Below are positions 33,791-41,628 of a DNA stretch of 64,000 nt, one piece after another; the first letter of the stretch is position 1; each line of letters opens with the position of its first letter. The DNA lies in the NCBI RefSeq assembly GCF_010747415.1, contig NZ_JAAGNZ010000002.1, positions 434,001 to 498,000 on the forward strand, read 5' to 3'. The position numbers and the translations under genes were made by a program. The stretch is from Spirosoma agri (GTDB lineage Bacteria; Bacteroidota; Bacteroidia; Cytophagales; Spirosomataceae). The notes under the pieces were generated by a model. The model had not been told where the DNA came from, did no database searches, and saw only the letters and a list, made by a program, of their open reading frames with translations.

Positions 33791-34749
33791 TAGAAAATGA
33801 CCTCGATGCTGCATTAGCCAGCGAAGTGAAAACTGGCCTGGTACAAACACCAAAGCGTTTATCATCCCGGTTTTTTTATGATGCCGAAGGCAGTCGGATC
33901 TTTCAGGAAATCATGCATTGTCCTGAGTATTATCTGACCCGCTCGGAGTACGAAATTCTGGAAACGTATAAGGCGGATCTGCTTAACCTGTTTGCGCCCG
34001 ATCAACGCGCATTCGATCTGGTCGAATTGGGGGCGGGTGACGGGCTGAAAACGAAGATTCTGCTTGGTTTTTTTGCGGGACAACAGGCTGATTTCGCTTA
34101 TGCACCGGTCGATATTTCGGCTGATGCACTCGATGGGTTGGTTGTCGACGTTCGCAAGCAGTGGCCTGATCTTCAGCTTAAACCGCAACACGACGATTAC
34201 TTTAATTCGCTCCGGCAGTTATCGACGGAATCCGATGCCCGACGCGTCGTCTTGTTCTTGGGATCGAACATCGGTAATTTTGCGCCCGATGAAGCGGTCG
34301 ATTTTTATAGTCAGCTTCACGACCGACTGTTACCGGGTGACATTGTCCTGACCGGTTTCGATCTGCAAAAGAATCCGGCTGTCATTCACGCGGCTTACAA
34401 CGACCGGGGGGGGCTAACGCGAGACTTCAATCTCAATCTGCTCCGGCGTATCAACCACGATCTTGACGCCACATTCGATCTGGACGCGTTCGATCATTAC
34501 GAAACCTATAACCCAGAAACGGGTGAAGCACGGTCCTATCTGGTAAGTCAGAAACCGCAAACGGTCGACATCAAGACTCTGGACATGACCGTACCGTTCG
34601 AGGATGGCGAAATTATTCATACCGAAATATCGCGCAAGTTTACCCGCGTTCAGATCGCGCAACTCGCCCAGCGAACCGGATTCTCGGTTACGGGCTGGTT
34701 TACAGACAGTAAAGGGTACTTCGCCGATGTGGTTTTTGTCCGGCAGTAA
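33757..34749 (+). CDS. egtD: L-histidine N-alpha-methyltransferase EgtD
   Basis: EgtD trimethylates histidine to hercynine, the first step of ergothioneine synthesis. The 330-residue protein starts shortly before LASEVKTGLVQTPKRLSSRF and FYDAEGSRIFQEI, the family N terminus, and has the SAM motif DLVELGAGDGLKTK and a FLGSNIGNF segment. The start at 33757 overlaps egtB by 34 bases, giving translational coupling; a later start would cut conserved sequence. A hairpin terminator follows. Confidence 0.93.
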   Translation: MAVHGNTLGEVIENDLDAALASEVKTGLVQTPKRLSSRFFYDAEGSRIFQEIMHCPEYYLTRSEYEILETYKADLLNLFAPDQRAFDLVELGAGDGLKTKILLGFFAGQQADFAYAPVDISADALDGLVVDVRKQWPDLQLKPQHDDYFNSLRQLSTESDARRVVLFLGSNIGNFAPDEAVDFYSQLHDRLLPGDIVLTGFDLQKNPAVIHAAYNDRGGLTRDFNLNLLRRINHDLDATFDLDAFDHYETYNPETGEARSYLVSQKPQTVDIKTLDMTVPFEDGEIIHTEISRKFTRVQIAQLAQRTGFSVTGWFTDSKGYFADVVFVRQ

Positions 34750-34771
34750 GCATACGGAATTTTTTTGGAAT

Positions 34772-34806
34772 GGCGTTGAGTTTCTGAACTCAGCGCCTTT
34801 TTTTTT
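34772..34806 (+). terminator. intrinsic terminator after egtD
   Basis: Eleven-base arms (ggcgttgagtt, aactcagcgcc) with a four-base loop and one G-T-type mismatch, followed directly by a run of nine T residues: a textbook intrinsic terminator. Confidence 0.88.
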
Positions 34807-34937
34807 AGATTTGAGCTACACCTTTCAACCTTTTGTCTGCTATTTCCGCCCTTCATCCCATTATCGTCATCGTTCGGCACCCGCCGTAAAATATTTTCCT
34901 TCTGATTCCGACTACCCTTTTATAAGGATACTGGCCA

Positions 34938-35576
34938 TTGACCAGTCAGAACGTGAATACAACTTTGATAAATCGACCAGCATCAAACACCAAAGCTACT
35001 GAGCGTACGCAGGACACGCCCCAGACGCTTGGTGAAACGGTCCGCAAAGAGCGCGGTCGATTGCTGGCGTTTATTCGCCGACGACTGCCCGATCCCGATG
35101 AGGCCGAGGATGTATTGCAGGATGTATTCGTTGAACTGACGGAGGCTTACCAGTTGGCCAAACCGATCGAACGGGTTGCGTCGTGGCTGTTTTCGGTAGC
35201 GCGAAACAAGATTAGCGATTGGTACCGTAAAAGCCAGCCGAATGGGGTACGTACCGTTTCGCTCGATTCGTCGGACTATTCCGATGACGATGAGGGCCCC
35301 GTGCTGGGTGAGTGGCTGGCTGTAGCCGACGATTCGAGTCCGGAGAGTGAATTTTTTCGCGAAACGCTGATGGATGCGCTAACCGATGCCCTTGCTGAAT
35401 TACCCGCTGATCAGCGCGATGTGTTCGTGCAGCACGAGCTGGAGGGGCGGAGTTTTAAAGACATGGCCGATGAGCGGGGTGTTTCGGTCAATACGTTGCT
35501 ATCGAGGAAACGGTATGCGGTCCTGCACCTCCGCGAACGATTGCAGGATTTGTACGATGATTTCTTTGATGACTAG
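34938..35576 (+). CDS. ECF-type RNA polymerase sigma factor
   Basis: The 212-residue protein shows region 2 (RRRLPDPDEAEDVLQDVFVEL, then RVASWLFSVARNKISDWYRK) and region 4 (ELPADQRDVFVQHELEGRSFKDMADERGVSVNTLLSRKRYAV). Start choice: TTG at 34938 with aagga about nine bases upstream; the N-terminal 30 residues are low-complexity, so a later start is possible. No classic anti-sigma factor follows, but two small membrane proteins do, and one of them may fill that role. The operon probably senses an envelope signal. Confidence 0.9.
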   Translation: MTSQNVNTTLINRPASNTKATERTQDTPQTLGETVRKERGRLLAFIRRRLPDPDEAEDVLQDVFVELTEAYQLAKPIERVASWLFSVARNKISDWYRKSQPNGVRTVSLDSSDYSDDDEGPVLGEWLAVADDSSPESEFFRETLMDALTDALAELPADQRDVFVQHELEGRSFKDMADERGVSVNTLLSRKRYAVLHLRERLQDLYDDFFDD

Positions 35577-35625
35577 CCAAGTTGGTAGAGTCGATTACTA
35601 AGTCAACAAGTAACTGGTAAAAGTC

Positions 35626-35964
35626 ATGATGATCGTAAAAGGAATTGGTTTTGCTTTATTGGGTATTGGGTTCTTTTTGTTGATAACCTACCTTGTGATG
35701 CGACTCTGGAACTGGCTCGTTCCGTCGCTGTTCAATGGTCCCCGACTGCGGTTTGTACAGGCACTGGGTTTGTTCGTTCTGGTCCGGCTGCTGGTTGGCT
35801 TCGGTGGTCACGGTAGCTTCGGGCACAGTGGACGCTTTGGTCAGCATAATCATTGGAAACATAACGGTTCGGAACGTAGCTGGCATCCGGATCGGTCAGC
35901 GCGTGACGAACAACGGATAAAACCAACTGAACCAGCGCCTGAGTCGAACCAAGAAAGAGAATAA
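35626..35964 (+). CDS. small membrane protein downstream of the ECF sigma factor (copy 1)
   Basis: I do not recognise a named family. The 112 residues comprise a first membrane helix (GFALLGIGFFLLITYLVM), the motif MRLWNWLVPSLF, and a second helix (FVQALGLFVLVRLLVGFGG), followed by a Gly/His-rich, then charged, cytoplasmic or periplasmic tail. It aligns with the next gene over both helices (LWN.L.P and QALGL.VL.R.L). It starts 49 bases after the sigma factor gene. Confidence 0.75.
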   Translation: MMIVKGIGFALLGIGFFLLITYLVMRLWNWLVPSLFNGPRLRFVQALGLFVLVRLLVGFGGHGSFGHSGRFGQHNHWKHNGSERSWHPDRSARDEQRIKPTEPAPESNQERE

Positions 35965-36007
35965 AGGGCAAGGTTGGTCTGCCAACGCTACCCAACTAAC
36001 TTTAATC

Positions 36008-36043
36008 AGCCCGATGAAAACGGTTTGCCGTTGTGATCGGGCT
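36008..36043 (+). terminator. hairpin between the two small membrane protein genes
   Basis: The arms agcccgat (36008-36015) and atcgggct (36036-36043) enclose a second stem, acgg and ccgt. It overlaps the region just before the next start, so it may modulate translation or terminate partly. Confidence 0.55.
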
Positions 36044-36053
36044 AAACGTGATA

Positions 36054-36500
36054 ATGAGAAAATTCTGGTTTCGCCGGGGATTACGTTTCCTCGGCTTCGC
36101 ACTAGTGTTCGTTGGTCTGATGGGGTTCGTCGTTATGGCGCTCTGGAACGCATTGTTGCCGACCATTCTGGGCGTAGCGACAATCAGTTTCTGGCAGGCA
36201 TTGGGGTTACTGGTGTTAAGCCGAATTCTGTTTGGTGGATTTGGCCCCCGTGGATTCGGGGGGCGCGGATTCCGTAACGGTAACGAGCGTAACGACGCTG
36301 AGTGGGGCGGTGGTTTCGGGGCCAGTCGGCACGAATGGAAACAGAAAATGGCCGAGCGCTGGGAGCAGATGACGCCCGAACAGCGCGATCAGATGAAAAA
36401 ACAATGGCGCGACCGATGCCGTAGTTGGGGACGTGGTCGGTGGGGGAGTCAGAAAAATGATGATCCCGATAAAGGCGAGTCTAAACCGACTGCTTTCTAA
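36054..36500 (+). CDS. small membrane protein downstream of the ECF sigma factor (copy 2)
   Basis: This 148-residue protein repeats the layout of its neighbour: two membrane helices with ALWNALLPTIL between and WQALGLLVLSRILFGGFG at the end of the second. A Gly/Arg/Asn-rich linker leads to a charged helix, KMAERWEQMTPEQRDQMKKQ, and a basic tail, features seen in Spy/CpxP-type stress proteins but too short to claim homology. The start at 36054 (ATG) was preferred to a GTG at 36033. Function unknown; probably membrane sensing with the sigma factor. Confidence 0.72.
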   Translation: MRKFWFRRGLRFLGFALVFVGLMGFVVMALWNALLPTILGVATISFWQALGLLVLSRILFGGFGPRGFGGRGFRNGNERNDAEWGGGFGASRHEWKQKMAERWEQMTPEQRDQMKKQWRDRCRSWGRGRWGSQKNDDPDKGESKPTAF

Positions 36501-36514
36501 TATGAATTATAGAA

Positions 36515-36627
36515 AAGACGGAACCCAGCCACTACGACTGGGTTCCGTCTTCGCTACTGAAAACGCTGGACGTCGATTTATACGCCATATTTTAGAAATA
36601 TGGCGTATAAATCGACGTCCAGCGTTT
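36515..36627. terminator. two hairpins between the sigma-factor operon and susD
   Basis: The first has 14-base arms (36515-36528, 36538-36551). The second has perfect 32-base arms (36561-36592, 36596-36627) with a three-base loop and ends five bases before the SusD stop codon. They separate two convergent transcripts. Confidence 0.85.
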
Positions 36628-36632
36628 ATGAT

Positions 36633-38165
36633 TTACTGCTTATCCCACCAGACGCGCGTATCCAGGTTGTCAGGCCCTTGACGGTTGACCGCTTCCTGCC
36701 GTTTTGCCGCATTGACCGACTGCTCGGAATCCGGATAACTTAGGCGATTGATGAAGTTGCCCTTGATTTCTTTACCCGGATACGGATTCGGGGTCAGCGT
36801 CGGGAAGCCACTCCGCCGAAAGTTAGCGAATACTTCAGGACCATTCAGGAAAGCGGCAATCCAGTATTGCGTATTGATCAGCTCCAGTCCTTTGGCGGCT
36901 ACGTATGGATTCTTCTGTAAATAAGCCGCAATATTGGCGTCGGATACCAACGACGAAGCATCATAATCTCCGAGCTGCTTCATGTGTGCCGTTACGCCCG
37001 CATTGTAGAAATCAGCAGCACTGCCCGTCGTCCAGGTGCGTTGGGCCGCTTCGGCCAGCAGAAGCTGTGTTTCGGCGTAGGTCACGAGGTAGCAGGGGGC
37101 AAACTGACTTCCCATCCGGGTCCGATCCAGCTGTGAATAATCGTAGAAACTAGCCAGTCCATCGGCTATGGCCCTGGCACCAACTGTGCCATTGTCATAC
37201 CCAAGTGGCATACCAATCTGTACATCCGCCGTACGAACCGCTTTGGCCGGTAGTTGCTCGGCACCACTCTTAGCCCCTACATACCGCACCGCAATCGATG
37301 CTAGCCGGGGATCGGCGGTCGATTTCAAATACGAAACAAAATTACTGGTCAGGTAATAGTTGGCCGCTTCGGTCGAGTTGAGCGTGGCTCCCACCGAGTT
37401 GGTGAAATTGGCGTTATGCCGAACGACGAAGTTATCTGCGTTCGATTGCATCACTCCACCCGCTACGGCCTTCTGTACCGTCGATTGAGCCAGCGTTGGG
37501 TTGACTTTCGACAGGCGCATGCCAGCCCGGAGCAGGAGCGAGTAACCGGTCTTTCTCCACTTGGCTATGTCACCACCAAACATGATATCGCCCGCTTCAG
37601 TGGCTTTGGTCGCGTCCAGACCCGCCGTCGCTTCGGTAAGCTCCTTGATGACGTCGTTATAAATGCTTTCCTGCGTATCGTACTTGGGCAATACGTTGGA
37701 ACTTAGATACCCGACACCCGCTTCGGAGTAGGGAACGTCGCCATAAGTGTCCGTCAGTACGATAGCGGTGTGAGCCTTCAGAATCCGCATCATGTTGTAG
37801 AGATTGGTCCGGCTGGCATCAGTTTGGGTTTTCGCAATACCATCGACCAGGTAGCGCATGTTGTCCCGGTAGAAACGTTGCCAGATGGCCGCATTGGAGC
37901 CACTTACACCCCGGTTATCGACGTTGAAGTTCCCGCCCTGGGTGATGCCCGAGTTTGGCGAAAACATCTGCTGAACAATCGCTTCCTCAAAGATGAGGAT
38001 CGATGCCGGAAATGAACTATTGACAATAGCATTATTGAAGGTATACACGGGATTGATGGCGGTGGCGGCCGCCGGGTTCACATTCAATTGGTCGAACCCT
38101 TTTTCGCAACTGCTCATCCAGCCGAGCAGGGCCAAAAGACCAATAGTGAGCGTTATTTTTTTCAT
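36633..38165 (-). CDS. SusD/RagB-type outer-membrane nutrient-binding lipoprotein
   Basis: The signal peptide ends in a lipobox (LLGWMSSC, Cys20), so the protein is a surface lipoprotein. The sequence (for example FDQLNVNPAAATAINPV, TDTYGDVPYSEAG, YAETQLLLAEAAQR) is of the SusD-like_2 type, with tetratricopeptide-like helices that form the sugar- or peptide-binding lid over SusC. 510 residues is usual. It is 46 bases downstream of its SusC partner on the same strand. The substrate cannot be deduced from this sequence alone, but the flanking DUF1080 genes suggest an oxidised disaccharide or glycoside. Confidence 0.93.
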   Translation of the reverse strand: MKKITLTIGLLALLGWMSSCEKGFDQLNVNPAAATAINPVYTFNNAIVNSSFPASILIFEEAIVQQMFSPNSGITQGGNFNVDNRGVSGSNAAIWQRFYRDNMRYLVDGIAKTQTDASRTNLYNMMRILKAHTAIVLTDTYGDVPYSEAGVGYLSSNVLPKYDTQESIYNDVIKELTEATAGLDATKATEAGDIMFGGDIAKWRKTGYSLLLRAGMRLSKVNPTLAQSTVQKAVAGGVMQSNADNFVVRHNANFTNSVGATLNSTEAANYYLTSNFVSYLKSTADPRLASIAVRYVGAKSGAEQLPAKAVRTADVQIGMPLGYDNGTVGARAIADGLASFYDYSQLDRTRMGSQFAPCYLVTYAETQLLLAEAAQRTWTTGSAADFYNAGVTAHMKQLGDYDASSLVSDANIAAYLQKNPYVAAKGLELINTQYWIAAFLNGPEVFANFRRSGFPTLTPNPYPGKEIKGNFINRLSYPDSEQSVNAAKRQEAVNRQGPDNLDTRVWWDKQ

Positions 38166-38211
38166 GAGATGTCTAGTATCGAAGCCGGTAGCTGATCGCT
38201 ATGGACTTAGG

Positions 38212-41200
38212 TTAAAATTTAACGTTCAGGTTGAAACCGATGCTGCGTGTCGTAGGTAAACCCGTCGATTCAAGACCAACCAGGTTGTCGGAACTGAACC
38301 CGAATTGTTCGGGGTCGATATTTGGCACCCATTTCTTCAGAATCGCGACGTTATTGGCGACCGCGCTTAAGCGTATGCCTTTGATGAATAACGTTTTAGG
38401 TAAGAATTTAGTGAAGTCGTAGCCGAGGCTGATCTGGCGGAGTTTCCATAGACCAGCGTCGTAAACAACCTGCTCACCAAGGGCTTTGGAACGACCTACC
38501 GAATAATAATCCTGTACAAAGGCCCGAACGGCGTTTGTTTCCCCGTTAGCGTTCACACCGACGCCCACCATTTTGTTGTCGGCATCACCTCGGCCCACCA
38601 GCGTTTCTTTCTGTAAACCGTGCCGGAACGCGTTCAGGTTGGTACCCGAGATCATTTTGCCGCCCAGTTTGAAGTCGATCAGGAACGATAGGTTTATGCC
38701 TTTGTAATTGAACGTATTGGTAATGCCACCCGTGTATTTAGGCAAGGCCGAACCGAACGAAATTGGTGCTGCGGTGCGGTTTGGCAGGCCATCGCTACCG
38801 TGAATAATGCGGCCCTGTGCGTCGCGGGCGTATCCGTAGGAATACAATTGTCCTAACTCTTCGCCGACAACCTGCCGCAGATCACCAACGTAAACGCCGG
38901 TGCCAACAACGATTTGCTCACCAGGAACGTCAGTCAGTAATTTGAGGAGTTTCGTTTTATTATACGCCCCGTTCAGCGTTACATCCCAGAAGAAATTTTT
39001 CGTCCGGATGGGCGAGAGGTTGATCAGTAATTCAACGCCCTGATTCTGGCTTTTTCCGTTGTTGATCAGAATATTCGTGTAGCCCGATGCGTCGGACGAT
39101 TGAGCGGCAACGATCTGATCGCTCGTGATTTTCCGATACACGGCCAGATCGACGCCAACCCGGTTGTTGAATAGTTTTAACTCCAGTCCTACTTCGGTTT
39201 CGGCCGTCCGGCTTGGTTTCAGGGTTGCGCTCGGAACGGTGTTCGAGGTGATATTCCCCACTGGTTGACCAGCACCCGCCGGGTTCGGGAATAAGTTGGC
39301 GTTGGTGGCGTAGAACAGTCCGTTCGAGTAGGGGCCAACGTCCCCATCGCTACCGACTTCTGCATAAGCTGCCCGGAATTTCCCGAAATTCAGCCAGGGG
39401 GGCAGGTTGTTGAAGGCTTGCGAAAAGACGAAGCTACCGGTCAACGATGGATACAGGATGCTGCGGTTGGCGGGTGCCAGGGTCGAAAACCAGTCATTCC
39501 GGGCGGTAGCATTCAGGTAAATGAAATCCTTGTAAGAGAACTCAGCGGCTGCGTATAGCGAGTTGACTTTGCGCTCGCTTGGGCTGTAGACGGGATCTTT
39601 AACGCGTGAATTCTGAACCGTATACAGTCCCCGAACGATAAAATCGGTACCCAGTACGCTATTCAGATCACTCCGGCGATACAACTGGTTACCACCGGCG
39701 GTGACATCAATCCCAAAGACGCCAAATTTATGATTGGCACCGATCAGAAAGTCGGTGTTCAGCTCTCGGAACCGACGGGTTTCCTGCACGTAGTTACCAT
39801 TGACAAAACCCGCTGGAGCAGCCGCTAACGAAGCCGCACCCGTTGGGAAATTGTAATCCTGATCACGCGACCAGTAATCCTGACCGATCCGTCCCTGTAC
39901 GTATAACCAGTCGGTTACGTTATACCGGGCCGATAAATTACCGAACAGACGATCCCGACGGATATTTTCAAATTTGTAACTCATTGAAAAATAAGGATTT
40001 GTCCGGTTCATGAACCGCGACCAGATATACTCGTTGCCAGTTGCCGGATTTATCTGATTGGCTTCGAGCAGGTCCAGCGGCATTGAGTTCGCTAGTGTGT
40101 ACAGCACAGTAGGCATACTGTTGTCCTGCTGGGCTATCTGGGGTGGGTTTTTGTTCAGCTCGTTCGAATAGTTGATCGTCCCCGTTACCGATAAGCGGGC
40201 TGACAGATTGTAGCTGAAGCCCAGGTTGATGGTTTTCCGGCTGAAAGTATTGTTTGGCGTAATACCTTTGTTATCCAGATTCGATAGTGACAGATTTAGA
40301 CCACCTTTCTCGTTACCCGTAGAAATGGCGACGGAGTTTGTCCAGGTCGATCCTTCCCGATAGAATTGGCCGATGTGGTTGCGAATCGGAACATACGGTA
40401 CCGTTATGCCCCCGAACAGAACCTGTGACTGGCCGGCAAACTTCTCGCCAAAGCTCCACACGCCCGAGGTTGGGTTAGGCGCCGAAGGCCGAACTCCGTA
40501 TTCGCCCTGCCCGTATTCGTACTGGTAGTCCGTATAATCCAGCGCGTGATCAGTCGTATAGTTGCTGTTGTACGTTACGCCAATACCCTGACCCGTACCT
40601 TTGGTTTTGGTCGTGATCATGATCACGCCATCCTTTGCTCGAGAGCCGTAAAGGGCCGCAGCGGTGCCGCCTTTCAGTACGGTCATGCCTTCAATATCGT
40701 CCGGATTGATCGACGACAGGCCGTCGCCACCGTCGGAGTAGTTGGAGCCCCGGTTGGCAATCGAGGCATCGCTACCGTTATTACCGTTGTTCTGGCCGAA
40801 ATTGGTGTTATCGATCGGCACACCATTGACAACGATGAGCGGGCTGTTCTGCCCCGAAAAGGACGACTGACCCCGAATCCTGATTTTGCTGGTTCCGGCT
40901 GCACCCGTGCCCAGGCCGGAAATATTCACCCCCGCAATTTTTCCTTGCAGGGCGTTCATAAAGTTAACCGTACGGTTGGTCGTCACCTGTTCGGGGTTCA
41001 CAATGGCAGTAGCGTACCCTAACCGTTTGGATTCTTTTTTGATACCTAACGCCGTTACGACGACTTCGCCTAAACTTTGCTCCGCTTCCTGAAGCGTAAC
41101 GGTCAACTGTGTTTGATTCCCGACATCGATGGTGCGTCCCGTATAGCCGATTGCGCTAAATACTAACGTCGAACTGGCCGGTACGCTCAGGGAAAAGCCG

Positions 41201-41397
41201 CCGTTCCCATCGGTGGTTGTACCCAATTGTGTATTTCTGACCAGGATATTCACGCCCGGAATGGCCTGTTGGTCTTTTCCAGACACGACGCGCCCTGTTA
41301 CTCGTCGATCCTGGGCCTGTGCTACTGTCGTGAGCAGAAAAATGGCCCAGAGCAGCAAACCAGATGACCAGACCTTGGTGTGTAAGTGGTGTTTCAT
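38212..41397 (-). CDS. SusC/RagA-type TonB-linked outer-membrane transporter
   Basis: A 1061-residue TonB-dependent receptor: signal peptide (LLLWAIFLLTTVAQAQ), a carboxypeptidase-regulatory-like domain (VTGRVVSGKDQQAIPGVNIL, about 30-105), the plug domain with the SusC-type SLGEVVVTALGIKKESKRLG, then a 22-strand barrel ending in SIGFNLNVKF, with a terminal aromatic residue. It forms the import channel whose lid is the following SusD-type gene. No sigma/anti-sigma pair or hybrid sensor is next to it. Confidence 0.95.
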   Translation of the reverse strand: MKHHLHTKVWSSGLLLWAIFLLTTVAQAQDRRVTGRVVSGKDQQAIPGVNILVRNTQLGTTTDGNGGFSLSVPASSTLVFSAIGYTGRTIDVGNQTQLTVTLQEAEQSLGEVVVTALGIKKESKRLGYATAIVNPEQVTTNRTVNFMNALQGKIAGVNISGLGTGAAGTSKIRIRGQSSFSGQNSPLIVVNGVPIDNTNFGQNNGNNGSDASIANRGSNYSDGGDGLSSINPDDIEGMTVLKGGTAAALYGSRAKDGVIMITTKTKGTGQGIGVTYNSNYTTDHALDYTDYQYEYGQGEYGVRPSAPNPTSGVWSFGEKFAGQSQVLFGGITVPYVPIRNHIGQFYREGSTWTNSVAISTGNEKGGLNLSLSNLDNKGITPNNTFSRKTINLGFSYNLSARLSVTGTINYSNELNKNPPQIAQQDNSMPTVLYTLANSMPLDLLEANQINPATGNEYIWSRFMNRTNPYFSMSYKFENIRRDRLFGNLSARYNVTDWLYVQGRIGQDYWSRDQDYNFPTGAASLAAAPAGFVNGNYVQETRRFRELNTDFLIGANHKFGVFGIDVTAGGNQLYRRSDLNSVLGTDFIVRGLYTVQNSRVKDPVYSPSERKVNSLYAAAEFSYKDFIYLNATARNDWFSTLAPANRSILYPSLTGSFVFSQAFNNLPPWLNFGKFRAAYAEVGSDGDVGPYSNGLFYATNANLFPNPAGAGQPVGNITSNTVPSATLKPSRTAETEVGLELKLFNNRVGVDLAVYRKITSDQIVAAQSSDASGYTNILINNGKSQNQGVELLINLSPIRTKNFFWDVTLNGAYNKTKLLKLLTDVPGEQIVVGTGVYVGDLRQVVGEELGQLYSYGYARDAQGRIIHGSDGLPNRTAAPISFGSALPKYTGGITNTFNYKGINLSFLIDFKLGGKMISGTNLNAFRHGLQKETLVGRGDADNKMVGVGVNANGETNAVRAFVQDYYSVGRSKALGEQVVYDAGLWKLRQISLGYDFTKFLPKTLFIKGIRLSAVANNVAILKKWVPNIDPEQFGFSSDNLVGLESTGLPTTRSIGFNLNVKF

Positions 41398-41536
41398 AAG
41401 AGGTAAGGGGTTTATAAACTGACTCTGTATTTAAATAAAACAAAATAATCTTGATCAGTTTCAATGCGAATAAAAGTGTCTTTCTGACATCTTCTACTAT
41501 AGTTGTTAAGTATTTATACTATGGTTTGTGTATTTT

Positions 41537-41594
41537 ACCGTTAAAACGCGAAGAAGCCCGACCATTTGGCCGGGCTTCTTCGCGTTTTAACGGT
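41537..41594 (-). terminator. hairpin after the cytochrome gene
   Basis: Perfect 24-base arms (41537-41560, 41571-41594) lie between the cytochrome c gene and susC, both on the minus strand, and separate their transcripts. The outer end is followed by a T-rich stretch on the minus strand's complement. Confidence 0.8.
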
Positions 41595-41628
41595 AGTGAT
41601 TTGATCAGTAACCGGTTTACTTCGCGAG

